Shown: positions 1-6,220, counted from the stretch's first letter. The stretch: 7,481 bases of DNA from Micrococcaceae bacterium UBA6021 (GCA_002427975.1 DIZT01000015.1:1-7481), one strand, 5' to 3'. Notes: generated by a model from the letters alone, not told the origin. Numbers and translations: made by a program.

Positions 1-1583
1 TCGGCCCGGATCTGTTCCCAGAGCCGCTGGCCCACTTTGTAGGACGGGGCCTGGCCGGGCCAGCCGAGGTAGCGGGTGAATTCGAACTTGAGCTGGCCCT
101 CGCTGATGGGCAGGTTCTCCTTGAGGAAGTCGTAGCCCGCCTCCGGGGTCCAGGTTCCGGTGCCCCAGCGTTCGGGGATTTCGAGTTCCAGGTGGACGCC
201 GATGTCGAAGACCACGCGGGCCGCCCGCATCCGCTGCATGTTCAGCATGCCCATGTGATCGCCGGGATCGGCCAGGTAGCCGAGTTCCTGCATGAGCTTT
301 TCCGCGTACAGCGCCCAGCCTTCGCCATGGCCGGAGGTCCAGCAGACGTTCCGCCGCCACTTGTTCAGCAGGTCCCGCCGGTACGTGGCGGTGGCCACCT
401 GCAGGTGGTGGCCGGGAACGCCTTCATGGAACACCGTGGTGGTTTCGGCCCACGTCGTGAAGGTGTCTTCGCCGGCCGGAACGGACCACCACATGCGGCC
501 CGGGCGGGTGAAGTCATCCGACGGGCCGGTGTAGTAAATGCCGCCTTCATCGGTCGGGGCGATAAGACATTCAAGTTTCTTCATCACGTCCGGGATGTCG
601 AAGTGCACCCCGGCGAGGTCGGCAACCGCCTTGTCCGAGAGTTCCTGCATCCAGTCCCGGAGGGCTGCCGTGCCCTTGAGTTGGCGCGCGGGATCATTGT
701 TGAGGATTTCCTTGGCCTCCTCGATGCCGGCCCCCGGCTTGATGATGGACGCGACTTTTTCCTGCTCGGCGATGAGCCTGTCGAGTTCCTGGACTCCCCA
801 CGCGTACGTTTCCCCGAGGTCGACGGCGGCGCCCAGGAAGGAGCGCGAGGCCAGTGCGTAGCGCTCGCGGCCCACGGCGTCCTGCTGCGGGGCGGCTGGC
901 AGCAGTTCCGTGCGGAGGAATTCCGCGAGCTCCCGGTAGGCACCCCGCGCGGCGGCAGCACCGGCGTCGAGCTTTTCCTGCACGGCCGCGTCAACCGGAC
1001 CGTCGGCAGTCCGGGCCCCGGCGGCGAGCTTGGCGAAGAAGCCGTCGTCCGCGGCGTATTTGGTGGTCTGCTCGATGACGATGGAGACCTGGCGTGCAGC
1101 CGCAACCTTGCCCGCATCCCGGGCCTGCCGCAGGGATTCGATGTAGCCGCGGAGGGCGCCGGGGACGTTGCGGGCGCGGCCGGCGATGTGCTCCCAATGC
1201 TCAGCCGTTTCGGTGGGCATCAGGTCGAAAATGGCCCGGATATCCTGTGCGGGGGAGGCGATGTTGTTCAGCTCCGCCTCATCCCAGCCCGACTCATGGA
1301 TTTCCAGCTGAAGGCCCAGCCGTTCCCGCATGGCGTCCAGGGTGACAGCGTCCACATCGTCCTGGGGTGCCAGGCCCGCCAAGGCAGCCAGGGCCTTCCG
1401 GGTTTCCGCCGCGAAACCGGCGATGCCCGCGGGCGAGTAGTCCGGGTACTCGGTCTCGTGCCCCGGCAGCCCCAGCGTGGTGGCAAACGACGGGTCCAGC
1501 CGGATGAGTGTGTCGGTGTAGTCATCCGCCACGGCATCAATGGCGGAGTACGGACGGGCGGCAGGGGCGGATTCGGTAGTCAC
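1..1583 (-). CDS. DUF885-family metallopeptidase-like protein (C-terminus cut by window edge)
   Basis: About 527 residues are visible; the stop lies beyond the left edge, so probably only a few tens of residues are missing compared with the usual size of DUF885 proteins (about 550-600). The sequence shows a zinc-site-like motif HEGVPGHH at residues 386-393 and a downstream motif GHGEGWALYAE at 418-428. Both are hallmarks of DUF885, whose members resemble gluzincin metallopeptidases. The two histidines and a downstream glutamate would be the metal ligands by analogy. There is no signal peptide or membrane segment, so it is probably cytoplasmic. The substrate is unknown; a peptidase or carboxypeptidase role is inferred from the family. 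The GTG at 1583-1581 is the earliest possible start because an in-frame TAG (the stop of the epsilon gene) lies 9 bases upstream. A ribosome binding site is weak, so translation is probably coupled to the epsilon gene. It is likely the third gene of the carboxylase operon, although no functional link to carboxylation is evident. Confidence 0.88.
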   Translation of the reverse strand, partial: MTTESAPAARPYSAIDAVADDYTDTLIRLDPSFATTLGLPGHETEYPDYSPAGIAGFAAETRKALAALAGLAPQDDVDAVTLDAMRERLGLQLEIHESGWDEAELNNIASPAQDIRAIFDLMPTETAEHWEHIAGRARNVPGALRGYIESLRQARDAGKVAAARQVSIVIEQTTKYAADDGFFAKLAAGARTADGPVDAAVQEKLDAGAAAARGAYRELAEFLRTELLPAAPQQDAVGRERYALASRSFLGAAVDLGETYAWGVQELDRLIAEQEKVASIIKPGAGIEEAKEILNNDPARQLKGTAALRDWMQELSDKAVADLAGVHFDIPDVMKKLECLIAPTDEGGIYYTGPSDDFTRPGRMWWSVPAGEDTFTTWAETTTVFHEGVPGHHLQVATATYRRDLLNKWRRNVCWTSGHGEGWALYAEKLMQELGYLADPGDHMGMLNMQRMRAARVVFDIGVHLELEIPERWGTGTWTPEAGYDFLKENLPISEGQLKFEFTRYLGWPGQAPSYKVGQRLWEQIRA

Positions 1584-1592
1584 CCCACGAGC

Positions 1593-1934
1593 CTAGCCCC
1601 GGCTCCGCCTCCATGCGCCGGGTCCCGGCGTCGGCGCGAGCCGCAGTTGCTGCCGGCGCACCCAGTCGCGGGCGGTGGGCTTCCCGGCGGCCGCGGCGTC
1701 CGCGGTGCCCAGCGAAAGCACGACGGCGGTCAGCGCCGCGAGCTCCTCGGCCGACGGTTGCCCTTTGACCACAGAGAGGAAAGGTTGCGTCGGGCCACCC
1801 ACCGGCTCTTCGCCTGGGGCCACGACCGCAGGGTTCCCTGGCCGTGGGGCCAAGCCGGCGGGGGCCCCGGCCTGAGCTTGCAAAGGCTGGGAGCCGGTGG
1901 GGACCTGCGAGGTTAGGGGGCGGGTGGGGATCAT
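1593..1934 (-). CDS. Acyl-CoA carboxylase epsilon subunit
   Basis: A 113-residue protein. The conserved epsilon core is visible at about residues 51-76 (PFLSVVKG followed by an amphipathic helix with the SAEELAAL pattern), then W91, and a C-terminal PGPGAWRRS at 103-111. This matches the small epsilon subunits of actinobacterial acyl-CoA carboxylases, which bind the beta subunit and raise complex assembly or activity in Streptomyces and mycobacteria. Residues 1-50 are rich in Pro, Gly, Ala and Gln and are probably disordered. That extension is longer than in the roughly 65-residue Streptomyces proteins and resembles the extended mycobacterial AccE5. The ATG overlaps the beta-subunit stop by 4 bases (ATGA), which supports this start and translational coupling. 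A GTG at codon 38 (1823-1821), with an AGGGA about 9 bases upstream, is a possible alternative start that would give a short Streptomyces-like form. The protein acts in the cytoplasm with the gene immediately upstream. Confidence 0.88.
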   Translation of the reverse strand: MIPTRPLTSQVPTGSQPLQAQAGAPAGLAPRPGNPAVVAPGEEPVGGPTQPFLSVVKGQPSAEELAALTAVVLSLGTADAAAAGKPTARDWVRRQQLRLAPTPGPGAWRRSRG

Positions 1935-3514
1935 AGCGGGATGTTCCCGTGCTTCTTGGTTGGCAGGCTGGCCCGCTTGTCGCGGAGGGCGCGCAGGCCC
2001 TTGATGATCTGGCCCCGGGTGTCCGACGGTGCGATGACCGCGTCCACGTAGCCCAACTGGGCGGCCTGGTAGGGGTTCAGCAGCTCTTCTTCGTACTGCC
2101 GGACAACCTCGGCGCGCCGGGCCTCAACGTCGCCGCCGGCCTCGGCAACGGCGGCCAGGTCGCGGCGGTACAGGATGTTGACGGCGCCCTGGGCGCCCAT
2201 CACGCCGATCTGCGCCGTGGGCCATGCCAGGTTCAGGTCCGCGCCGAGCTTCTTGGAGCCCATCACGATGTACGCTCCGCCGTAGGCCTTGCGCGTGATG
2301 ACCGTCAGCTTCGGGACGGTGGCTTCGGCGTAGGCGTACAGCAGCTTGGCGCCGCGGCGGATGATGCCCTGGAACTCCTGGTCCTTGCCGGGCAGGAAGC
2401 CGGGGACGTCCACCAGGGTGATGATGGGGACGTTGAAGGCGTCGCAGTTCCGGACGAAGCGGGCGGCCTTTTCCGAGGCTGCGATGTCCAGCGTACCGGC
2501 GAACTGCAGCGGCTGGTTGGCCACCATCCCCACGGTGTGCCCCTCGACCCGGCCGTAGCCGATGATGACGTTGGGGGCATAGAGGGACTGCATCTCCAGG
2601 AAATGTGCGTCATCAACGATCTGCTCGATGACGGTGCGCATATCGTACGGCTGGTTGGCGGAGTCCGGGACGAGGGTGTCCAGGGCAAGGTCGTCGTCGT
2701 TAAGCTCCAGTTCCTGCTGGTGCTCCAGCACCGGGGCCTCAGAGAGGTTGTTGGACGGCAGGAAGTCCAGCAGTTCGCGGACGAACTCGATGGCATCGGC
2801 TTCGTCGGAGGCCAGGTAGGTGGACGTGCCGGTGGTGGCGTTGTGCTGGCGGGCGCCGCCGAGGGTTTCCATGTCAACGTCTTCGCCCGTGACGGTCTTG
2901 ATGACGTCAGGTCCCGTGATGAACATGTGCGAGGTCTTGTCCACCATCACCACATAGTCCGTGAGTGCGGGGGAGTAGGCCGCACCGCCGGCGGACGGTC
3001 CCATGATGAGCGAAATCTGCGGCACGACGCCGGACGCGTGGACGTTATTGCGGAAGATGTCGGCAAACATGGCCAGTGAGGCCACGCCTTCCTGGATGCG
3101 GGCGCCGCCGCCGTCGAGGATGCCCACCACCGGGCAGCCGTTGCGCAGGGCGAATTCCTGGACCTTGACGATCTTCTCGCCGTTGACCTGGCTCAGCGAT
3201 CCGCCGTAGACGGAAAAGTCCTGGCTGTAGACGGCAACGGGACGCCCGTCCACGGTGCCGTAGCCGGAGACCAGGCCGTCGCCGAGCGGCTTCTTCTTCT
3301 CCATGCCGAAGGCGGTGGAGCGGTGCACGGCCAACGCGTCGAACTCCACAAATGAGCCTTCGTCCAGCAGGAGGTCCACGCGCTCGCGGGCGGTGTTCTT
3401 GCCGCGGGAGTGCTGCTTTTCGATGGCTTCGGGGCCGGAGGGTTGCTCTGCACGGGCCTGGCGGTCGCGGAAATCGGCGATCTTTCCCGCTGTCGTTGTC
3501 AGATCGTGGCTCAT
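1931..3514 (-). CDS. Acyl-CoA carboxylase beta subunit (carboxyltransferase; acetyl-/propionyl-CoA carboxylase type)
   Basis: This 527-residue protein has the normal length of an actinobacterial AccD/PccB. It moves the carboxyl group from carboxybiotin on the alpha subunit to an acyl-CoA, giving malonyl-CoA or methylmalonyl-CoA for fatty-acid and branched-acyl synthesis. It has two crotonase-like halves. The N half carries the acyl-CoA/oxyanion segment GGGARIQEG at 135-143 and [15 protein letters not shown] at 172-186. The C half carries [10 protein letters not shown] at 371-380, [13 protein letters not shown] at 408-420, [16 protein letters not shown] at 431-446 and the family's typical C-terminus KKHGNIPL. 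Residue 416 is Ile at the position linked to substrate choice in Streptomyces coelicolor (Ile in AccB, Asp in PccB), so acetyl-CoA may be accepted as well as propionyl-CoA (inference). I chose ATG 3514 over an adjacent in-frame TTG at 3517: CGGAGA lies about 7 bases before this ATG. It is first in an operon with the epsilon gene. The alpha (biotin carboxylase/BCCP) subunit is not in the window. Candidate symbols are accD5 or pccB; I do not commit to one. Confidence 0.96.
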   Translation of the reverse strand: MSHDLTTTAGKIADFRDRQARAEQPSGPEAIEKQHSRGKNTARERVDLLLDEGSFVEFDALAVHRSTAFGMEKKKPLGDGLVSGYGTVDGRPVAVYSQDFSVYGGSLSQVNGEKIVKVQEFALRNGCPVVGILDGGGARIQEGVASLAMFADIFRNNVHASGVVPQISLIMGPSAGGAAYSPALTDYVVMVDKTSHMFITGPDVIKTVTGEDVDMETLGGARQHNATTGTSTYLASDEADAIEFVRELLDFLPSNNLSEAPVLEHQQELELNDDDLALDTLVPDSANQPYDMRTVIEQIVDDAHFLEMQSLYAPNVIIGYGRVEGHTVGMVANQPLQFAGTLDIAASEKAARFVRNCDAFNVPIITLVDVPGFLPGKDQEFQGIIRRGAKLLYAYAEATVPKLTVITRKAYGGAYIVMGSKKLGADLNLAWPTAQIGVMGAQGAVNILYRRDLAAVAEAGGDVEARRAEVVRQYEEELLNPYQAAQLGYVDAVIAPSDTRGQIIKGLRALRDKRASLPTKKHGNIPL

Positions 3515-3540
3515 CAAGTGTCTCCGGCTCTGTAGCAGAT

Positions 3541-3565
3541 TGGTGCTGTAACAATGTGGTGCTGT
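3541..3565. repeat. 9-bp direct repeat in the carboxylase 5' leader
   Basis: TGGTGCTGT occurs at 3541-3549 and again at 3557-3565, a 16-bp period separated by AACAATG. On the transcribed (minus) strand it reads ACAGCACCA twice. The second copy lies about 27 bases upstream of the carboxylase start codon. It could be a tandem regulator site or chance in a low-complexity leader; no known box matches it in my reading. Confidence 0.4.
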
Positions 3566-3708
3566 GTGCGGTGGTGGCTGGCAGGTCAGGTGCGGGATTT
3601 AAGTAGATTCCACACAAAAGACGAACCCTGCTGGCTAGTCTAATGACGCATCTGCGTGGGGCGGCTGTAGAAAACCTACAATTTTCCGCCCTTTCCAGCG
3701 GCAAGCCC

Positions 3709-3730
3709 TATGTTACTCACCGGTAACATA
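3709..3730. promoter_or_regulatory. Putative operator: perfect inverted repeat TATGTTAC-N6-GTAACATA
   Basis: The arms at 3709-3716 and 3723-3730 are perfectly complementary over 8 bp with the spacer TCACCG, a 22-bp site overall. It ends 7 bases before the SDR -10 hexamer, so it covers the expected -35 region. A bound dimeric regulator would block RNA polymerase there. The size and symmetry suit TetR-, MarR- or GntR-type dimers, regulators that often control acyl-CoA metabolism in Actinobacteria. The regulator is not in the window and its identity is unknown. A loose half-site (GTAACA) also occurs at 3548-3553 in the carboxylase leader. Confidence 0.6.
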
Positions 3731-3737
3731 ACTCGGC

Positions 3738-3743
3738 TACAGT
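3738..3743 (+). promoter_or_regulatory. -10 hexamer TACAGT of the SDR gene; leaderless start predicted
   Basis: TACAGT fits the actinobacterial TANNNT -10 consensus and ends 6 bases before the ATG at 3750. Transcription would therefore begin at or next to the A of the start codon. No Shine-Dalgarno sequence precedes the ATG, which agrees with leaderless translation, common in Actinobacteria. No good -35 hexamer is seen; the palindrome at 3709-3730 occupies that place. Confidence 0.6.
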
Positions 3744-3749
3744 GGACCC

Positions 3750-4652
3750 ATGACTTCCAGCAACGATGCAAGGTCCACCGCCGACGCGCCGTACCAGGCC
3801 ACCGGTTCCCTTCGGGGCCGCACCATCCTGATGTCCGGCGGCAGCCGCGGAATCGGGCTGGCCATTGCCACCCGGGCCGCCCAGGACGGTGCAAATATTG
3901 TCCTCATGGCCAAGACCGGCCAGCCCCACGCCAAGCTGGCAGGCACTGTCTTCAGCGCCGCCGCGCAGATAGAGGCCGCCGGCGGCCAGGCCCTGGCGAT
4001 CGTGGGCGATGTGCGCAGTGACGACGACGTCGCCGGCGCCGTGGCGGCCGCCGTCGAACGCTTCGGCGGGATCGACATCGTTCTGAACAACGCGTCCGCG
4101 ATCGATCTCTCCACCACCGGCGACGTCGACATGAAACGCTACGACCTGATGCAGGACATCAACGTCCGCGGGACCTTCCTCCTGTCCAAGCTGTCGCTGC
4201 CGGCCCTGCGCAGATCGGCCAACGCACACATCCTGACGCTGTCGCCGCCCCTGAACCTTAACCCCTACTGGGCAGGCAGGCACCTGGCATACACGATGGC
4301 CAAATACGGGATGAGCCTCACCACGCTGGGCCTTGCCGAAGAACTCAAAGCCGACGGCATCAACGTCAACTCCCTCTGGCCGTGCACCCTCATCGATACC
4401 GCGGCCATCCGGAACATGCCAGGCGGCCAGGAAATCGTCCAGGCCGCCCGTGGACCGCAGATCATGGCCGACGCAGCCCACGCCGTCCTGACCGGGGGCA
4501 ACCTCACCGGCACTCACGTGGGCACCGCCGGTGCGCCCAGCGGCAACTTCTACACGGACGAAGAGGTCCTCCGGGCGGCGGGTGTCAGCGACTTCCGTCC
4601 CTACAGCCTCGGGGCCGCGGAAGAGCAGCTGGTTCCGGACATATTCCTCTGA
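3750..4652 (+). CDS. SDR family NAD(P)-dependent oxidoreductase, HSDL2-like
   Basis: A 300-residue Rossmann-fold short-chain dehydrogenase/reductase. Residues 29-36 (SGGSRGIG) form the cofactor glycine motif. Its Arg before the second Gly, with Lys55 after strand beta-2, hints at NADP(H). Asp87 (GDV), NNAS at 113-116, Asn138, Ser165 and the YxxxK pair Tyr181/Lys185 complete the usual catalytic set. The segments PHAKLAGT, SPPLNLNP and YTMAKYGMS strongly resemble the hydroxysteroid dehydrogenase-like protein 2 (HSDL2) subgroup, which also includes bacterial proteins often annotated as citronellol/citronellal dehydrogenases. Unlike animal HSDL2, it has no C-terminal SCP2 lipid-transfer domain. 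It is cytoplasmic; the substrate is unknown, but a lipid or acyl-chain alcohol/ketone is plausible. The ATG at 3750 is supported by the -10 hexamer just upstream. It is transcribed divergently from the carboxylase operon and lies 67 bp before birA. A palindrome over its promoter suggests repression by a dimeric regulator. Confidence 0.93.
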   Translation: MTSSNDARSTADAPYQATGSLRGRTILMSGGSRGIGLAIATRAAQDGANIVLMAKTGQPHAKLAGTVFSAAAQIEAAGGQALAIVGDVRSDDDVAGAVAAAVERFGGIDIVLNNASAIDLSTTGDVDMKRYDLMQDINVRGTFLLSKLSLPALRRSANAHILTLSPPLNLNPYWAGRHLAYTMAKYGMSLTTLGLAEELKADGINVNSLWPCTLIDTAAIRNMPGGQEIVQAARGPQIMADAAHAVLTGGNLTGTHVGTAGAPSGNFYTDEEVLRAAGVSDFRPYSLGAAEEQLVPDIFL

Positions 4653-4670
4653 GTCGGGGTTCCGGTCATG

Positions 4671-4688
4671 TGGCTGCGGCTACAGCCA
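4671..4688. other. Short inverted repeat between SDR gene and birA (weak terminator or operator)
   Basis: TGGCTG at 4671-4676 and CAGCCA at 4683-4688 form a perfect 6-bp stem with a 6-base loop, extendable only by G-T wobbles. It begins 18 bases after the SDR stop. No T-tract follows, so it would be a poor intrinsic terminator. It also lies just upstream of the proposed birA -10 hexamer and could be an operator. Either role is unproven. Confidence 0.3.
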
Positions 4689-4707
4689 TGGGCCGCGCCT
4701 GAGTCGA

Positions 4708-4713
4708 TAGGAT
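4708..4713 (+). promoter_or_regulatory. Possible -10 hexamer TAGGAT of birA (or Shine-Dalgarno AGGA within it)
   Basis: TAGGAT fits TANNNT and ends 6 bases before the birA ATG at 4720, the same spacing as at the SDR gene, suggesting a leaderless birA transcript. The embedded AGGA (4709-4712) is also 7 bases from the ATG and could act as a Shine-Dalgarno sequence on a read-through transcript from the SDR gene. Sequence alone cannot separate the two readings, and no clear -35 is visible. Confidence 0.45.
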
Positions 4714-4719
4714 TCAACC

Positions 4720-5628
4720 ATGGATGACTCACACACCCCAGGAAGTCCGTTGAATCGCGGAGCCTTGGCGGATCAGGATTTCCTGGCAGCCACGGGCATC
4801 GCCAAGATGGTGGTGGTGGACTCCACCGGTTCCACCAACGCGGATCTCCTGCGCGCGGTGAACGTTGAGCCCAAAGAGTGGCCGGACATGTCGGTCCTGA
4901 CGGCCGAATACCAGAGCGCCGCCCGGGGCCGCCTGGACCGGCGTTGGGAAGCGCCGCCGCTGAGCTCCGTCTCGGTGTCCCTGGTCCTGCGGCCCGCCAA
5001 CGCAGAGGGCAGGCCCCTGCCCACCCAGACGTATTCGTGGCTTTCACTGCTGGGCGCCCTGGCGCTACGCGAAACACTGCGTGAAACCGCCGGAATTCCA
5101 GCCGAGCTCAAGTGGCCCAATGACGTCCTGGTCCGTGGCCGCAAGATCGCCGGGATCCTGGCCCAGCTGGGGCCCATGGTGGACGGTTCCGTGCGTGCGG
5201 TCATTCTGGGGACCGGCCTGAACGTGGGCCTGACCGCGTCGGAACTGCCGGTGCCCACCGCGACGTCCGTTGCCCTGGAGGAACCGCTGACCGTTGACCG
5301 GACCGTCCTGCTCAAGAGCTACCTCGCCCATTTCGCAGTGCTCTACCGCAGTTTTTGCAATGCCGACGGCGACCCCGCCGCCGGGATTGCCGGCGGGCCG
5401 TCGCTGCACAAGCGGGTGGAGTCCGTGATGGTGACGCTGGGCAGGCAGGTACGCGCGCAGCTGCCCGGTGACCACGAGATCATCGGACACGCCTCCAGGC
5501 TGGACGAGTACGGCTCACTCCTGGTGGTGGACAAAGACGCGCGGGAGCATGTGGTCACCGCCGGCGATGTGGTTCATCTGCGCCCGTGGACCCCGCCGGG
5601 CGAGGGCACCGAAAGCGGTTATGCGTAA
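4720..5628 (+). CDS. birA: Biotin--[acetyl-CoA-carboxylase] ligase (monofunctional, no repressor domain)
   Basis: A 302-residue cytoplasmic enzyme that makes biotinyl-5'-AMP from biotin and ATP and attaches biotin to the lysine of carboxyl-carrier domains. Visible motifs are STN at 38-40, the adenylate-binding loop QSAARGR at 65-71 with LDRRW following, KWPND at 131-135, KIAGIL from Lys142 (equivalent to catalytic Lys183 of E. coli BirA) and GLNVG at 166-170. The C-terminal SH3-like domain spans about 235-290. There is no N-terminal winged helix, so it is a group I ligase and not a DNA-binding biotin repressor. Two glycines of the E. coli loop GRGRRG are replaced (Ala68, Asp73), while the key Arg71 is kept. 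The ATG at 4720 is supported by the TAGGAT/AGGA element. It overlaps the next gene by 8 bases and lies near a biotin-dependent carboxylase gene whose holoenzyme would be its natural client. Confidence 0.96.
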   Translation: MDDSHTPGSPLNRGALADQDFLAATGIAKMVVVDSTGSTNADLLRAVNVEPKEWPDMSVLTAEYQSAARGRLDRRWEAPPLSSVSVSLVLRPANAEGRPLPTQTYSWLSLLGALALRETLRETAGIPAELKWPNDVLVRGRKIAGILAQLGPMVDGSVRAVILGTGLNVGLTASELPVPTATSVALEEPLTVDRTVLLKSYLAHFAVLYRSFCNADGDPAAGIAGGPSLHKRVESVMVTLGRQVRAQLPGDHEIIGHASRLDEYGSLLVVDKDAREHVVTAGDVVHLRPWTPPGEGTESGYA

Positions 5629-6220
5629 AGGCCTCGTGCCGGGCGAGCAGGTCATTACGATCACCCGCCCGCAGCCGAGGAAACTGGCCGGCCCGGCCGC
5701 AGCCTTTATTGCAGCCCCGGCGGCTGCCGCCTTTGCCAGTGCCTGGACCGTGCGGGGCGGGGCTACCGGGCTGATGCCGGTGGCTTCCGCTGACTGGACG
5801 CCGTGGATCGTCCTTGCCTGCGTCCTGGCCGCCGCGTGGATATGGTTGGCATATTGCCTGCCCCGGCTGCTGCGGTGGCAGGGAACCCGGTACATACTCA
5901 CGAGCCGGCGTATTGTTGCCCGCTACGGTATGGTGCGGCGCCGCGACGAGCAGGTCAACCTCGCGTCGATCCGCAACGTGACGGTCCACCAGTCCGTGCT
6001 GCAGCGCATATTGCGCTCCGGGAATATATCCTTGGAAACCGGGTACCAAGGTGTGGTGAGCATTCAGGACGTCCCCGAAGCAGCACGGTTCCGGGACTTC
6101 GTGCTGGATGCGATTGACGAACTGCCTGCGGGCGGGGACCCGGAGACTGATGAGATATCGGACTATTCAGACGAAGCATTGCCGTGGGAGTTGAGAGAAG
6201 GTGGAGACGATGAACGATGA
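5621..6220 (+). CDS. Membrane protein with bacterial PH domain (PH_2 / DUF304, YdbS-like)
   Basis: A 199-residue membrane protein. Two hydrophobic segments at about residues 22-42 and 60-80 are predicted to span the membrane. They are followed by a cytoplasmic PH_2 domain at about 86-160 with the characteristic run: YILTSRRIVARYG, then RRRDEQVNL, then IRNVTVHQSVLQRIL, then GNISLET. The C-terminal tail (173-199) is strongly acidic and probably flexible. The family's function is poorly known; these domains are thought to scaffold or sense at the membrane. I chose ATG 5621 because the PH_2 family pattern begins soon after it and the ATG overlaps the birA stop by 8 bases. The same frame is open further upstream (to an ATG at 5468), but that part lies inside birA and encodes no recognisable domain. 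No strong Shine-Dalgarno is seen, so translation is probably coupled to birA. The cyclase gene starts inside its last codons. Confidence 0.92.
   Translation: MRKGLVPGEQVITITRPQPRKLAGPAAAFIAAPAAAAFASAWTVRGGATGLMPVASADWTPWIVLACVLAAAWIWLAYCLPRLLRWQGTRYILTSRRIVARYGMVRRRDEQVNLASIRNVTVHQSVLQRILRSGNISLETGYQGVVSIQDVPEAARFRDFVLDAIDELPAGGDPETDEISDYSDEALPWELREGGDDER

Larger units (their letters stand above)
3515..3749. promoter_or_regulatory. Divergent intergenic control region between carboxylase beta gene and SDR gene
   Basis: This 235-bp region separates two genes transcribed away from each other and must hold the promoters for both. It is visibly more A/T-rich than the flanking genes between about 3595 and 3735. 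It contains an operator-like inverted repeat (3709-3730), a -10 hexamer for the SDR gene, two shorter palindromes (3646-3657 and 3666-3680) and a 9-bp direct repeat in the carboxylase leader (3541-3565). On the minus strand I see possible -10 hexamers (for example TAGACT, reading leftward from about 3640) but no convincing -35 partner, so the carboxylase promoter is not placed. The presumed carboxylase leader is poor in G and looks unstructured. Confidence 0.6.

Noticed and set aside
192..1916. 574-codon open frame on the plus strand, antisense to the DUF885 and epsilon genes
   Set aside because: It shows no family motif and mirrors two well-supported minus-strand genes; long antisense frames are common in high-G+C DNA.
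1949..3079. 376-codon open frame on the plus strand opposite the carboxylase beta gene
   Set aside because: It is the codon-position shadow of a highly conserved gene, with a repetitive Gly/Val/Asp-rich translation and no domain.
3515..3517. TTG start for the carboxylase beta gene
   Set aside because: It adds one residue directly before an ATG that has better Shine-Dalgarno spacing.
3709..3730. BioQ- or BirA-type biotin operator
   Set aside because: The arms (TATGTTAC/GTAACATA) do not fit the TGAAC...GTTAC-like BioQ pattern as I recall it, and this BirA has no DNA-binding domain.
5468..5620. Longer start for the PH-domain gene
   Set aside because: The extra 51 codons lie wholly inside birA and give a low-complexity Trp/Ser/Arg-rich segment not seen in PH_2 proteins; ATG 5621 gives the usual family N-terminus.
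6201..6209. GTG start for the cyclase
   Set aside because: The GTG lies within the ribosome-binding sequence that serves the ATG at 6210, and has no well-spaced site of its own.
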